From NCBI GenBank assembly GCA_958295895.1, contig CATQHI010000003.1:186001-250000 (forward strand): a DNA stretch of 64,000 nt, written 5' to 3'. The number at the start of each line of letters is the position of its first letter. The first letter of the stretch is position 1. Shown here in pieces: positions 45,829 through 56,115 of the stretch. Source of the stretch: Saprospiraceae bacterium (GTDB lineage: Bacteria > Bacteroidota > Bacteroidia > Chitinophagales > Saprospiraceae). Made by a program: the position numbers and the translations under genes. A model generated the notes under the pieces. That model was not told the origin of the DNA, searched no databases, and was given only the letters and a program-made list of their open reading frames with translations.

Positions 45829-45850
45829 GGGCGGCGGGGCGCGGGTGCAG
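45829..45850 (-). repeat. Dispersed GC-rich repeat, copy 7
   Basis: GGCGGGGCGCGGGTGCAG lies directly upstream of the hsdR start on the minus strand. It differs from the core by one base and a one-base gap. Confidence 0.45.
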
Positions 45851-45958
45851 GGGTTATGGCGTAAAGCAATAGCTTCGGATAGGGTCACTAATGTAAAGTT
45901 ATTTTTCTGAGATTTTAGCGGGGGTGGCGTAGTACGGTATATTGGAGTCCCCCACGAT

Positions 45959-46795
45959 ATGTACATACCCCCTACATTGACGAGCATAGAGGAACTCAGA
46001 CCGGCCGACGTAGTGGCAGATACGCTCACCAAGCCCATCCGCTTGTTGGCATCCGATTTCAACGATTACTACGTCAAGGTGCAGCGAAGCCAGCAGGATG
46101 CAGGGGTCGTGAAGGAGTGGCTGGCCGCTCACTTTCTCAAACTTTGGGAGTTGCCGGTTCCCGATTTTACGGTTGTACAAATACTGCCGGAGCACGTTCC
46201 GGTGGGTTTCCATCCTGACTACCAGCCGTACCACTTTGATCGCCCCGCCTTCGCATCCCGTGCGGAAGAGAATGCGCTGGAGGTCAGTAAGCTACTGGAG
46301 ACCCCCAATGACTACCAGCGCAACCTCAGCGGTATCGGTGGCGAACTGATCTGGCTAGCCCTGTTCGACGTCTGGATTTCCAACAACGACCGTCATGCGA
46401 ATCACTACAATTTAATGTACTCCGCCGCTGAAGCTCCTAAGTTCCTACCCATCGATCATGGCCTGACGCTAGATAGTATTGACTACGGAAATGACCCGGA
46501 ACGGCAGACCGAAAACGACAACCTAAGTGATTCGCCGGTTTTCGATCGTTTCGTGACCAGAAAGGAAATGGTCGACTTCGGTCACGGTGCCGCTGAGCGG
46601 CGGGCACTTTTCCGCGAAAAAGCCGAGGCCTGTAAGACTAATCTGAAGGATATCATCGCTCAAATGCCGGAAGCATGGCAGCTTGCCAAACCTACCTTGC
46701 ACCACGACCTGCAATCAACTATTTTTAGCGACCAATGGTTAGCAACGACCTGGGAGACCTACCTTGGCTTCCTCGAAAGCGCCGCCAGACGTTAA
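45959..46795 (+). CDS. HipA-like serine/threonine kinase (HipA_2 type)
   Basis: 278 residues. The kinase elements can be placed: Lys40 (DYYVKVQ) and Glu53 (VVKEWLAAHF) for ATP, the catalytic loop SNNDRHANHYN (Asp144, Asn148), and the metal-binding Asp166 in LPIDHGLTLD. All key residues appear intact, so it should be an active kinase. The N-terminal region is short and lacks the HipA N-subdomain, as in the HipA_2 group. It is followed after 3 bases by a DUF3037-like gene, a known family pairing. The pair sits between hsdR and hsdS, pointing against both. TATATTGG, one mismatch from a -7 box, lies at 45938-45945. Confidence 0.8.
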   Translation: MYIPPTLTSIEELRPADVVADTLTKPIRLLASDFNDYYVKVQRSQQDAGVVKEWLAAHFLKLWELPVPDFTVVQILPEHVPVGFHPDYQPYHFDRPAFASRAEENALEVSKLLETPNDYQRNLSGIGGELIWLALFDVWISNNDRHANHYNLMYSAAEAPKFLPIDHGLTLDSIDYGNDPERQTENDNLSDSPVFDRFVTRKEMVDFGHGAAERRALFREKAEACKTNLKDIIAQMPEAWQLAKPTLHHDLQSTIFSDQWLATTWETYLGFLESAARR

Positions 46796-46798
46796 ATC

Positions 46799-47650
46799 AT
46801 GTCTACCTTCTACTCCATCCTCTACGCCCAACTCAACGCCGCGACCCACGAGCGGCTGACCATCGGCATGGTCATGGTGTCGGAAGAAACGGGGCTGGCC
46901 ATTGCCGACTACTCGCGCCGTAAGCTGAAGATCGTCACCGAACTGAACGGAGCCGCCGCCAGCCGAAACCTCAAGTGGGCGCTGACCGGCTTCCTCAAGG
47001 CGCAGCAGCAGCTAACCGCCGAACGGGATGATCTCGCCCTGTTTAAGGAGGAGAGTTTTCATCGGTCGGTCTTTACGGAACGGTACCTGAAGTACCTGTC
47101 GTCCTACCAGAACAACTTGCTGATCGTGGATCCTCCACGCAGGATCAGCCTCCCCGCCACGGAGGAATTGTTCAACAAGCTCTACGCGCGTAATGTCGAT
47201 GCTACCGGCCGCTGGAAAGCTGAACGGGTCCGGCAGGAACGGCGATTCGCGGAGATTAAGAGCCGGGAGGACATTCGCGATCACTTCCGCATCGATGTCA
47301 CCATCGACCGCGATGTTGCCCCCAAAATCCGCATTCCCGTCAGAGTGGACCTGGCCGGCCAGAATGACCTACTTACGGTCGCTAAGTTCGTGGATACGGA
47401 CCGACCCACCCGCTTCACCAACCAGGATGCCCACGCCTTCAACAGCCTGTTGATCGACACTCCGGAGGCCAAGCACTGGCTCGTCAGTTCGGAACCTAAC
47501 AAGATCACGCAGCCGGAACACCACTACGCCTGGAAGAACCTGTACGAGGCTTTTAAAGGGTACTACCTGGACCTCTCAGAAGTAGAGGAGATCGAGCAGT
47601 ACGCCGAAGCCCACCACGTCGAGCCCCTGGCCGCTTCCTCTGAGGAATAG
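46799..47650 (+). CDS. DUF3037-like partner of the HipA-like kinase
   Basis: 283 residues. The N-terminus MSTFYSILYAQLNAATHERLTIGMVMVSEETGL fits DUF3037, whose usual proteins are near 110-130 residues. Here an extra about 150-residue C-terminal part follows (RIPVRVDLAGQNDLLTVAKFVD onward), with no motif I recognise. A Lys/Arg-rich helical middle (RWKAERVRQERRFAEIKS) may bind nucleic acid. It starts 3 bases after the kinase gene, so the two are certainly one operon. It converges on hsdS with a 16-base gap. Possible roles are kinase substrate, antitoxin or activator; none can be proven from sequence. Confidence 0.65.
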   Translation: MSTFYSILYAQLNAATHERLTIGMVMVSEETGLAIADYSRRKLKIVTELNGAAASRNLKWALTGFLKAQQQLTAERDDLALFKEESFHRSVFTERYLKYLSSYQNNLLIVDPPRRISLPATEELFNKLYARNVDATGRWKAERVRQERRFAEIKSREDIRDHFRIDVTIDRDVAPKIRIPVRVDLAGQNDLLTVAKFVDTDRPTRFTNQDAHAFNSLLIDTPEAKHWLVSSEPNKITQPEHHYAWKNLYEAFKGYYLDLSEVEEIEQYAEAHHVEPLAASSEE

Positions 47651-47666
47651 CGCCCATGACCCTGTT

Positions 47667-49020
47667 TTAGTCGGTTACCGCGCCTTCGGTGGTCGTGAAG
47701 TTTTCTACGGATAGTTTGCCGGAGATGAGGGGTGGGAGGAGAGTATCTCTCATCATTTCCAAGGCAATAACTTTCTGATTGTTGCACCGAAGTTTTTCAA
47801 CGAACGAACCCATACTCTTATCAAATTTTCTAACGAGATCCGGAGTGGAATACAGAATTGATAGGTCTCCAATTTGGTCAGGACGTATTGCAGGGTAAGC
47901 AGCCCCGTCCGCTATGTGGGCAAAATAATTGACGCTCTCAGGAAGTGTCAAAAAGCTATAGATCCAATTCTGTTCAGTAGCTTCTTTTGCACGTATAACC
48001 GCAAATCCTGTGCTTCCTGTCAATCCCTTTCTGTCGACTCGGGCGTAAGACTTATTTCCAGGTCTCACTAATCCATATATGATATCATTTACCCTCAGAA
48101 TTCTTCTGGCTCGAGAGGGGGCTTCACTCTTATTTGTCAGAGTCACCGAATCGATGTTGCCAGAGTTTACTCCACTTAGGTCAACGTAATTAACTACATC
48201 AGGAAATGTTTTGTGTGACCAGCTTTCAGGATTGAACTTCACCAAATCACCAACTTTTCTGCAACACCACCCCTCAGGCACCCACTTCCCCAACTCTTCC
48301 GAAAACACGAAGCGGTCGGGAAAGAGGGCCAGTACATCCTCGGGCAGGTGGGGATAGTGGTCGTGGGCCAGCACCTTACGCCGCTTGGCGACCCGGCTAG
48401 CGAGCGCCTCGGGTAGCTCGCGGCCGGCGGCCAGGGCCTTGTCGATCACCGGGTCGAAGTCCACGAACCAGCTGTGGAAGAGGGTTTGCGCCATCGCCTC
48501 CAGGGTGGCGTTTTGGCGGCGGAGTAGGTCTAGTTTTGCCAGGACTCCGGCTATTCTTGCCTGTGTTAGAATCGACAAATTTGGCACCTTCAGCTCCAGA
48601 ATGTCAGGTTTCAACACCCTGGGTACTGTCGAACCTCGGCCGCTCCTCGACAGCAATTCTTGTTGGATTGGCCGACTCTGAAGGTAGTAAAATAGATATT
48701 TATTGTTTAAGACCTCAGGATTGACTCGTAATGCGATAACTCTTCTAGTTATCAAATAGGTATTTCCATCTTCCGGGTACAAAGCCAGTTCGCCGACTGG
48801 TGCTTCTGTAGTAATTAGAACATCTCCTGGTTCAGTAAAGCCCCTTGTAGTCCATTTCCTATAGTCGTCTACACTGATGCGTTTAGGAGAGGAGAAGTCA
48901 AGTCTACCTGCTTTGACATTAGCGGCACTTATAGTGAGATAACCAGTTTTGCTTTTCGGCGGGGTTTTTCCTCGGTAATCAATGACTGCCTTTAGTCCAG
49001 TCTTTAGTTGGACAAAATCA

Positions 49021-49031
<11 letters not shown>
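47667..49031 (-). CDS. hsdS: Type I restriction-modification specificity subunit HsdS
   Basis: 454 residues with two target-recognition domains. TRD1 is about residues 1-155 and is closed by a conserved helix (LSILTQARIAGVLAKLDLLRRQNATLEAMAQTLF). TRD2 starts near WVPEGWCCRKVGDLVKF and ends with the second helix. The spacer carries the common FHSWFVDFDPV segment. HsdS reads the bipartite DNA target for both methylation and cleavage. The TRD regions are visibly lower in GC than the helices, as expected for swapped modules. It overlaps hsdM by 11 bases. Confidence 0.93.
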
Positions 49032-50574
<1,543 letters not shown>

Positions 50575-50660
50575 AGGGTCTTGGGTGGATGGCCAAAATA
50601 CAAAGGGCTGTTTGATTGTGGGGGTGGGGGAGGGTAGGCTTACAAATCGCTAATTTCCCT

Positions 50661-50685
50661 CCTACTTAACATAACCCCACTTATG
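50661..50685. repeat. Direct repeat with CATAA-N6-TTATG dyad, left copy
   Basis: CCTACTTAACATAA, six bases, then TTATG. The same 14 and 5 bases recur at 52716-52740 with a different 6-base middle. The CATAA/TTATG ends form a dyad. It lies upstream of hsdM and downstream of the serine hydrolase gene. Confidence 0.6.
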
Positions 50686-50742
50686 ATTTTTCACTGAATA
50701 GAGAAGCACCGTCATCAACTTACTCAGCTTACCACTCATTCG

Positions 50743-52584
50743 CTAGTAGCTCCACAAACGCAGTCCGATTAGACCCCAGTAAAAGAGATATACGAAAATC
50801 GTCATACTCACTAGTGTCAGCATGAGCAATTCAATCCTGAGAAAGACGCTGAACCGCAGTGTGACCAGGTAACGAACAGCAAAGTAAACGCTGGCTAGTA
50901 CGGCTAACCCAAACACGCAGCTAAGAATGAGGTAAAGCACTGCGCCTGGACTGTAGAGGACCGTTGTATCATAGAGTATCAGCCACTGACCGACGGCAAG
51001 GGCAAGTACAGCGAAGGGTAGGTAAACAACCAGTAGCGGCCACGCAGTGGGAGAGCGGCGAAGCCAGGCAATCAGTAACTGGATGGGTACTACAATCAGT
51101 GCCAGTACAAAACTTACTGTACAAATTGCAGCAAGCCAAAACTGTAGGTAGGCCGAACCGGTGCCGATCCGATGGTAATCCGTACCATCGCTCCGCAGCA
51201 CCTGCTGCCCGACCTCTGCTACGATTAAACCCGTACCGACTGGCTGGTGTAGTTCTTTGAGTACATGCTTATTGACAAATTCCAAGACTCGATCACCACC
51301 CAGCATACTGCGTTGGACCAATTGACCCTCTTCACTGCGCAACAATTGAATGTCGGCCAGGCGGAGGAAGGGATGCAGCAGGCTTAGTGGACTGCCGGTA
51401 AGCTGGTAGCCGCCCGTAAGTGAGTCTAAGTAGTCGCCGGCGGGTACGTATGGAACCGAAGCTGTGATAGCGGAATGTTGCTCCGGAATGATGGCTTGCT
51501 TTAGCTCCTTGATGGCCTGGCTACCGTCCCGACTGTTGAGTAGAATGACGTAGCCAAAATTGAGCTCTTCAGCGTAGCCAAACTCAGAAGCGAATCCCCC
51601 ATACTGACCAGTATGACCGATAAAGTGTTGACTCTTCTCTAGTGTATGGATTAGGCCCTTACCGTAACCAAAGGTTAAGCCGTAAGACGCACCGAGGTAA
51701 GACTCGGGGCGCTGCATACTTTCTACTTCTGCGGCTCGCATCACTCGTTTACCGTGCAGCGATCCACCCTGAAGCAACATGCGTACGAAGTGGGCCAGGT
51801 CCACTCCGGTCATGCTGAGGGCACCGACCGGCCACTGCGCCACGTCGGGAAAAGGTACGACCTCATCCTTATTTTGGTAGCCGGTAGCAAACTGTGCACC
51901 GCCGGGCTGGTAGGTAGCGCTGGTTAGTCCGAGTGGACTGAAGATCTGCCGATCCAGGTAGGTTGCTAAGTCACTACCCGTAGCGGATTCTAGTATGTGA
52001 GCCACTACGATTACTCCCAAGTTGTTGTATACATTAGCAGTTCCCGGTTTCCACTGTGCATGCAGTGATGAAGTACTTAGGGCAACGATTTCAGCTAGGG
52101 GAGTACGGCTGTTGGCGCGGGCCTCCAGATCAAAATGGGCATCATCAAATCCAGAGGTGTGTTCGAGTAAATGGACTAGTGTAATCGGAGAGTTAGCCTC
52201 CCAAATATTGTCATAGTCTAGACTAGGAACTAATTCGCTGAGGGGCTGATGAACGTCAAGGATACCCGCCGTGTGTGCCTTCAAAACGGCAGCGGCAACA
52301 AAAGACTTAGCAATGGACCCAGTACAAAATCGGGTTTCGGAAGTGACGGGACGGTCGCCAGCTATATCAGCGGAGCCAAGGTAAAATTCCTGATCGATGC
52401 TCTCCGCTGAAAAGGTCAGGATGCTAGCCCCCGGTACCTCATTGCGCGCTAGTATCGCCAGCAAAGAATCTTTCGACACAGTTGTCGGATTCGACTGAGC
52501 GTAGGAAGGCCAGGAGCATAGCCCAGAGAGCATAAGTAGCAGATAAGTACGGAGGTAGCGGAAAGAGATATAGGAGGCGATCAT
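50743..52584 (-). CDS. Beta-lactamase-fold serine hydrolase with C-terminal membrane domain
   Basis: 613 residues. After a signal sequence (LLLMLSGLCSWPSYAQ) comes a class C beta-lactamase/DD-peptidase-like domain: Ser-x-x-Lys in TGSIAKSFVAAAV, Tyr-x-Asn in VYNNLGVIVVAHI, and HTG in FIGHTGQYGGFASEF. Residues about 400-480 form a beta-rich domain, and four or five membrane helices follow (from FWLAAICTVSFVLALIVVPI). Similar proteins are peptidases or esterases of the cell envelope, not true resistance enzymes. It stands between two copies of a 25-bp imperfect direct repeat. Confidence 0.85.
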   Translation of the reverse strand: MIASYISFRYLRTYLLLMLSGLCSWPSYAQSNPTTVSKDSLLAILARNEVPGASILTFSAESIDQEFYLGSADIAGDRPVTSETRFCTGSIAKSFVAAAVLKAHTAGILDVHQPLSELVPSLDYDNIWEANSPITLVHLLEHTSGFDDAHFDLEARANSRTPLAEIVALSTSSLHAQWKPGTANVYNNLGVIVVAHILESATGSDLATYLDRQIFSPLGLTSATYQPGGAQFATGYQNKDEVVPFPDVAQWPVGALSMTGVDLAHFVRMLLQGGSLHGKRVMRAAEVESMQRPESYLGASYGLTFGYGKGLIHTLEKSQHFIGHTGQYGGFASEFGYAEELNFGYVILLNSRDGSQAIKELKQAIIPEQHSAITASVPYVPAGDYLDSLTGGYQLTGSPLSLLHPFLRLADIQLLRSEEGQLVQRSMLGGDRVLEFVNKHVLKELHQPVGTGLIVAEVGQQVLRSDGTDYHRIGTGSAYLQFWLAAICTVSFVLALIVVPIQLLIAWLRRSPTAWPLLVVYLPFAVLALAVGQWLILYDTTVLYSPGAVLYLILSCVFGLAVLASVYFAVRYLVTLRFSVFLRIELLMLTLVSMTIFVYLFYWGLIGLRLWSY

Positions 52585-52953
52585 AAGGTCAAGATGGATC
52601 TACGAACGAATCAGAACAAGCTTTTTGGATGAAGGTCAGTATTGAGTAGACAAACCAGATAGCATGATCTGCACTTCAGTTTTGTCCAGTTATGAGTAGG
52701 GGTGCACCCAAACCCCCTACTTAACATAATATAAATTATGGGCATAATTATTTTCGCCTCGAAAGTTAAATTCTGTCATCTCAATTGTCCGATGCGAAGG
52801 CAGAGTTCAAGTGCTTGTCTGATTAACGTAGGCGAAATCTTATAGCGATGGTTTTGCTTACCGTGGCGGATGAGCCCATTTTAACTAATTTTGTCGACCA
52901 GCAGTTCGGCCACTTGGTATTCGCTGTTTTTTCCCGTCCACCATCTGTTTCTT
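52585..52953. other. Divergent promoter region of serine hydrolase and rhamnosidase genes
   Basis: 369 bases without a gene. It holds the right copy of the direct repeat (52716-52740), a GTAGGGG/CCCCTAC hairpin (52696-52702 with 52714-52720), and a TATTTTCG box at 52749-52756 that could drive the plus-strand rhamnosidase gene. The low-GC part near 52730-52790 suits a promoter. Confidence 0.4.
52716..52740. repeat. Direct repeat with CATAA-N6-TTATG dyad, right copy
   Basis: CCTACTTAACATAA, six bases, then TTATG, matching 50661-50685. About 130 bases upstream of the serine hydrolase start. Confidence 0.6.
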
Positions 52954-55677
52954 ATGCACTTTCTTCGTCCCGCCAGCCTTACCGTGATCGGCCTACTGCT
53001 CATTGCTTTCGTCATTCGCGCCCAACCGTCAGGCATGGCAGTGGCACTGCGCTGTGAGCACTTGGAGAATCCGCTAGGCCTGGATGTGGCCCATCCCCGT
53101 TTATCCTGGCAACTGGCTGATCCCCGCCGCGGAGCCGTTCAAACAGCCTATCAAGTGGTTGTGGGTACCGACTCAGCGGCCGTGAGCCAGGGCCGAGCCG
53201 ACACCTGGGGCCCCACCAAAGCTAGTTCCGACCATCAGCTCATCTCATACGCCGGGCCGACGCTACAGCCCTTTACAACCTACTACTGGCAGGTGCGTAC
53301 CTGGGACCAAAACCAAGAGTCGCACGCCAGCCAGGTTGCCCGCTTTGAGACGGGTATGATGGATCGAGGTAACTGGCAGGGGGCCTGGATCAGCGACAAT
53401 CAAGACCCGGAGGAGAAGCCAGCCCCCTACTTCCGACGCGTAGTAACGCTACCGAAAACGGTGCAGTCAGCCCGGGCCTATATTGCTGTAGCGGGGCTCT
53501 ACGAGCTGTACATCAACGGCAAAAAGGTCGGCAACCACCGTCTCGACCCCATGTACACCCGCTTTGACCGGCGCACACTCTACGTCACGTACGATGTAAC
53601 ACCCTACCTGAAGCCCGGCCCGAACGCCATTGGCGTATTACTGGGCAACGGCTGGTACAACCACCAATCTACAGCCGTGTGGGATTTTCACGACGCGCCC
53701 TGGCGCAATCGACCCGCCTTCTGCCTGGACGTGCGCTTGAAGTACGCCGACGGAACTACGGAAACCGTGACGACGGGCAAAGACTGGAAAACAGACACCG
53801 GGCCACTGGTCTTTAATAGTATTTACACCGCCGAGCATTACGACGCCCGCCTGGAGCAGCCCGGCTGGCACACTGCCGCCTTTGACGATGGCCAGTGGAA
53901 GGAAGTGATCTACCGTGATGCACCCTCCACCAACATCGTGGCCCAGTCGCTGGTACCCATCCGTAACGTAGAACGGGTACCGTCCGCGACCGTGCATCAG
54001 CTCAACGATACTACTTACGTTTTTGACCTGGGTCGTAACATCGCCGGCGTGAGCGAGCTGTCCGTCCGGGCGCCGGCAGGTACGGTGCTGCACCTGCGGC
54101 ACGGCGAGCGACTTTATCCCGACGGTCACGTCGACCTATCCAACATTGACGTACATTACCGGCCCACTGACGGAAGCGATCCGTTTCAGACCGACATTTA
54201 TACCCTGGCCGGCACCGGTACGGAGACCTTTATGCCCCGCTTCAACTACAAAGGCTTCCGTTACGTAGAGGTAACCAGCAGCCAGCCCGTGACGCTGACG
54301 GCGGCAAGTCTGACGGGGCACTTCATGCACAGCGATGTGCCCGCGGTGGGCCGGGTAAACTGCTCGAACCCAACAATCAATAAAATTTGGGCAGCGACTA
54401 ATAATTCATACCTCTCCAACCTATTCGGCTACCCCACCGACTGCCCCCAGCGGGAGAAGAACGGATGGACCGGCGACGCCCACATTGCCTCCGAAACGGG
54501 CCTGTATAACTTCGACGGCTTCACAGTATATGAAAAGTGGCTGGCCGATCACCGTGATGAGCAACAGCCCAATGGCGTGCTACCCTCCATCATCCCTACC
54601 GGTGGCTGGGGTTACGAATGGGGTAATGGCCCCGATTGGACCAGCACCATCGCCATCATTCCCTGGAACCTATACCTGTTTTCCGGCGACAGTAAGCCAC
54701 TGGCCGATTGCTACGATAATCTAAAGCGCTACATAGATCAAATCACCGCCCGCAGCCCCTCCGGCCTTACCGACTGGGGCCTCGGTGACTGGGTTCCGGT
54801 AAAGTCGGAAACACCCGTCGAGCTGACGTCCACGGTCTATTACTTTGCCGACGTCTCCATCCTGGCCCAGGCCGCTCAACTCCTTGGTCATCCCAACGAC
54901 TACGCTCACTACACCGCCCTGGCTGCCAAGATCCGCACGGCATTCAATACGAAGTATCTTGACCCCCTGACCGCCTCATACGGCACCGGCCTGCAAACTG
55001 AGTTGAGCGCCCCACTCTACTGGGGCCTGGTACCTGATGAACTGCGCGCGTCGGTTGCGACTAATCTGGCCCATCGGGTGGCGGCCGACGACTACCACCT
55101 TGATGTGGGTCTGCTCGGCACGAAGGCCATATTGACCGCGCTCAGCGACAATGGGCAGAGCGACGTAGCCTACCGCCTAGCGGCGCAGGAAACCTTCCCT
55201 TCCTGGGGCTGGTGGATAGTGAATGGGGCCACTACACTCTATGAAAACTGGCCCATTAACGCTACCCGCGACATTTCTATGAACCACATCATGTTCGGAG
55301 AAATCGGGGCCTGGCTTTACAAGGGTTTGGGTGGTATCCGGCCCGATCCCGACCAACCGGGGTTCAAAAACACAGTACTGACCCCCCACTTCGTGGCTGG
55401 CCTCGATCACTTCGAAGCCACTCATCAAGGTCCCTATGGCTTAATTCGCTCGGCCTGGCAGCGCCAGGGCAACGCTATTGCCTACACCGTAACCGTGCCA
55501 CCTAACACGACGGCCACGCTGCTGCTGCCCGTAGCAGCCGGACAGCGCCTGTATGCAGACGACGGCCAGGACGTAGATGCCGTTCGGCAGAGAGGCATCA
55601 ATCCCGTGGCAACCGTAACTAGTAGTGTGCAGCGGTATCAGCTAGAGGCCGGCACCTACCAACTAGAAATCAGGTAG
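52954..55677 (+). CDS. Alpha-L-rhamnosidase, GH78 family, exported
   Basis: 907 residues from the ATG at 52954, which opens a signal peptide (FLRPASLTVIGLLLIAFVIRAQ). Domains in order: N-terminal fibronectin-like (LRCEHLENPLGLDVAHPRLSW), the two beta-sandwich domains (YIAVAGLYELYINGKKVG; GRNIAGVSELSVRAPAGT), the (alpha/alpha)6 catalytic barrel with general acid region FGYPTDCPQREKNGWTGDA and EWGNGPDW, and a C-terminal beta domain (TVPPNTTATLLLPV). It removes terminal alpha-L-rhamnose from plant glycosides or polysaccharides in the periplasm or outside. No SusC/SusD pair is present, so it is not in a typical utilisation locus. Confidence 0.93.
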   Translation: MHFLRPASLTVIGLLLIAFVIRAQPSGMAVALRCEHLENPLGLDVAHPRLSWQLADPRRGAVQTAYQVVVGTDSAAVSQGRADTWGPTKASSDHQLISYAGPTLQPFTTYYWQVRTWDQNQESHASQVARFETGMMDRGNWQGAWISDNQDPEEKPAPYFRRVVTLPKTVQSARAYIAVAGLYELYINGKKVGNHRLDPMYTRFDRRTLYVTYDVTPYLKPGPNAIGVLLGNGWYNHQSTAVWDFHDAPWRNRPAFCLDVRLKYADGTTETVTTGKDWKTDTGPLVFNSIYTAEHYDARLEQPGWHTAAFDDGQWKEVIYRDAPSTNIVAQSLVPIRNVERVPSATVHQLNDTTYVFDLGRNIAGVSELSVRAPAGTVLHLRHGERLYPDGHVDLSNIDVHYRPTDGSDPFQTDIYTLAGTGTETFMPRFNYKGFRYVEVTSSQPVTLTAASLTGHFMHSDVPAVGRVNCSNPTINKIWAATNNSYLSNLFGYPTDCPQREKNGWTGDAHIASETGLYNFDGFTVYEKWLADHRDEQQPNGVLPSIIPTGGWGYEWGNGPDWTSTIAIIPWNLYLFSGDSKPLADCYDNLKRYIDQITARSPSGLTDWGLGDWVPVKSETPVELTSTVYYFADVSILAQAAQLLGHPNDYAHYTALAAKIRTAFNTKYLDPLTASYGTGLQTELSAPLYWGLVPDELRASVATNLAHRVAADDYHLDVGLLGTKAILTALSDNGQSDVAYRLAAQETFPSWGWWIVNGATTLYENWPINATRDISMNHIMFGEIGAWLYKGLGGIRPDPDQPGFKNTVLTPHFVAGLDHFEATHQGPYGLIRSAWQRQGNAIAYTVTVPPNTTATLLLPVAAGQRLYADDGQDVDAVRQRGINPVATVTSSVQRYQLEAGTYQLEIR

Positions 55678-56115
55678 CATAATACATCGGCAGATATAGG
55701 CCACGGCGACCCTGCCACTCACTTCTCCTGAATACATCTCCGAGCAGGGCCCTCAGGAGTGGATTGAACGGTTTCATGTGCCGAAGATACGCTCGGTCCA
55801 CCCCCCCCTACCCTACCCTGTCTACTACTCGAGCCGCAGCGGAGCACGCCGCCTACTTAGAGGGCTACTATAATGCCAGCTTACCGTCATTCCACTAGCT
55901 TTATCCCCTGAAGTTTTCTACGAGGATAGACTAAAGGAAGCACCCGCCACAAGAACAAATCAAATACCGTTGCGAACCCCCTCCCCTACCCCTTTAGTTT
56001 CACTAGGTGAACTACCCCCCGGCCAAGGACCGGCCGCCGCCAGTGCTGCTCTGTTCCGCCGGGTAGCTTGGGTAAGTCATTCTTCAGAGTAATTTATCCT
56101 TACCTAATTTTCTAT
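55678..56115. other. Intergenic region, no gene seen
   Basis: 438 bases with several C-rich tracts (CCACCCCCCCCTACCC near 55800; CCCCTCCCCTACCC near 55980). No open frame has family likeness and no TAnnTTTG box lies near the next ATG. A terminator for the rhamnosidase gene was looked for and not found. Confidence 0.4.

Noticed and set aside
50743-52584. Antibiotic-resistance beta-lactamase
   Set aside because: The SxxK/YxN fold is shared by many peptidases and esterases; the extra beta domain and membrane helices fit those rather than a secreted resistance enzyme.
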